From assembly GCA_023415605.1 (NCBI GenBank), contig JAEZKB010000005.1, positions 1 to 13,357 of the forward strand: a stretch of 13,357 bases of DNA, in the 5' to 3' direction. Position 1 is the first letter of the stretch. Every line of letters begins with the position of its first letter. The translations under genes and the position numbers were made by a program. The DNA is from Pseudomonadota bacterium (GTDB taxonomy: Bacteria > Pseudomonadota > Alphaproteobacteria > Rhizobiales > Devosiaceae). Positions 13,095 to 13,357 of this stretch are shown here, piece by piece. The notes under the pieces are model-generated. The model searched no databases. It was not told the origin of the DNA and worked only from the letters and a program-made list of their open reading frames with translations.

Positions 13095-13357
13095 CTAAAG
13101 CGGCGAGTCTTCGACAGCTCCGCCGGCGTCCTCGATGGTTGCGGCAAAACCGATGCCGGCGAAGGTGCGGATTCCCGACGGGTTGAGGATGGCGGTGACG
13201 ATGCCCACCACCTCGCCATCGGCGTTGACGAGTGGGCCGCCGGAATTGCCGGGGTTCGCCGCTGCATCGAACTGGATCATGTTGCGCATGACGGGCGATC
13301 CCTCCTGCTCGAAGATGGGGAGGAGGCCCGAGACCACGCCGGCCGAGGCCGAGGGGC
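13095..13357 (-). CDS. Trypsin-like (S1C/HtrA-type) serine protease, C-terminal part; 5' end outside window
   Basis: Only the last 87 or so residues are present; the gene runs off the right edge. The visible part includes SASAGVVSGLLP, then MIQFDAAANPGNSGGPLVN with the catalytic Ser in GNSGG, then the closing strand IRTFAGIGFAATIED. This is the C-terminal beta-barrel of a chymotrypsin-like protease of the DegP group. The protein ends about 15 residues after the barrel, so no PDZ domain follows, in contrast to DegP or DegS. The catalytic His and Asp would be further upstream and cannot be checked. It is first in the visible MoxR operon, with 17 nt to the MoxR start. Confidence 0.8.
   Translation of the reverse strand, partial: PSASAGVVSGLLPIFEQEGSPVMRNMIQFDAAANPGNSGGPLVNADGEVVGIVTAILNPSGIRTFAGIGFAATIEDAGGAVEDSPL

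Overview
The window is GC-rich, gene-dense bacterial DNA. Gene content points to an alphaproteobacterium of the order Hyphomicrobiales, possibly a Devosia-like genus: an AglE-type alpha-glucoside binding protein, DUF6766 and TIGR03885 proteins, and promoter elements matching the alphaproteobacterial general stress sigma factor EcfG. The taxon is inferred from family content only. No tRNA, rRNA, CRISPR array or insertion sequence was seen.

Left block (1-1729): aglE, on the minus strand, encodes a periplasmic alpha-glucoside binding protein. The transporter genes would lie to the left, outside the window. A 342-bp upstream region holds two identical 14-bp palindromes spaced 16 bp apart, which look like a double LacI-family operator, plus a separate 15-nt palindrome.

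Centre-left (1730-5565, minus strand): first comes an exported protein that fuses a PQQ-dependent sugar dehydrogenase (sorbosone dehydrogenase type) to a PEBP/YbhB domain and is followed by a probable terminator. Next are a 55-residue basic protein, a zinc-dependent alcohol/formaldehyde-type dehydrogenase, and an SRPBCC protein whose start is TTG.

Centre (5566-8604): the SRPBCC-dehydrogenase pair diverges from a plus-strand pair, a DUF6766 membrane protein and a TIGR03885 flavin oxidoreductase that overlap by 4 nt. Both promoters in the divergent gap fit GGAAC-N16-nGTT. The same element with the same spacing precedes a convergent 70-residue gene at 7362. The three transcripts therefore look like one general-stress regulon. 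An NAD-dependent epimerase/dehydratase and a small secreted protein with an acidic Gly/Ser tail follow on the plus strand. An 11-bp inverted repeat could mask the ribosome binding site of the secreted protein gene.

Right block (8999-13357, minus strand): read in transcription order, a trypsin-like serine protease (its 5' part is beyond the window), a MoxR AAA+ ATPase, a DUF58 protein and a BatA-like VWA membrane protein form one tight operon with overlapping genes. A GT4 glycosyltransferase follows 41 bp later. The MoxR-DUF58-VWA set is a known chaperone-like envelope system. Here it is compact, has only one VWA gene, and is headed by a protease.
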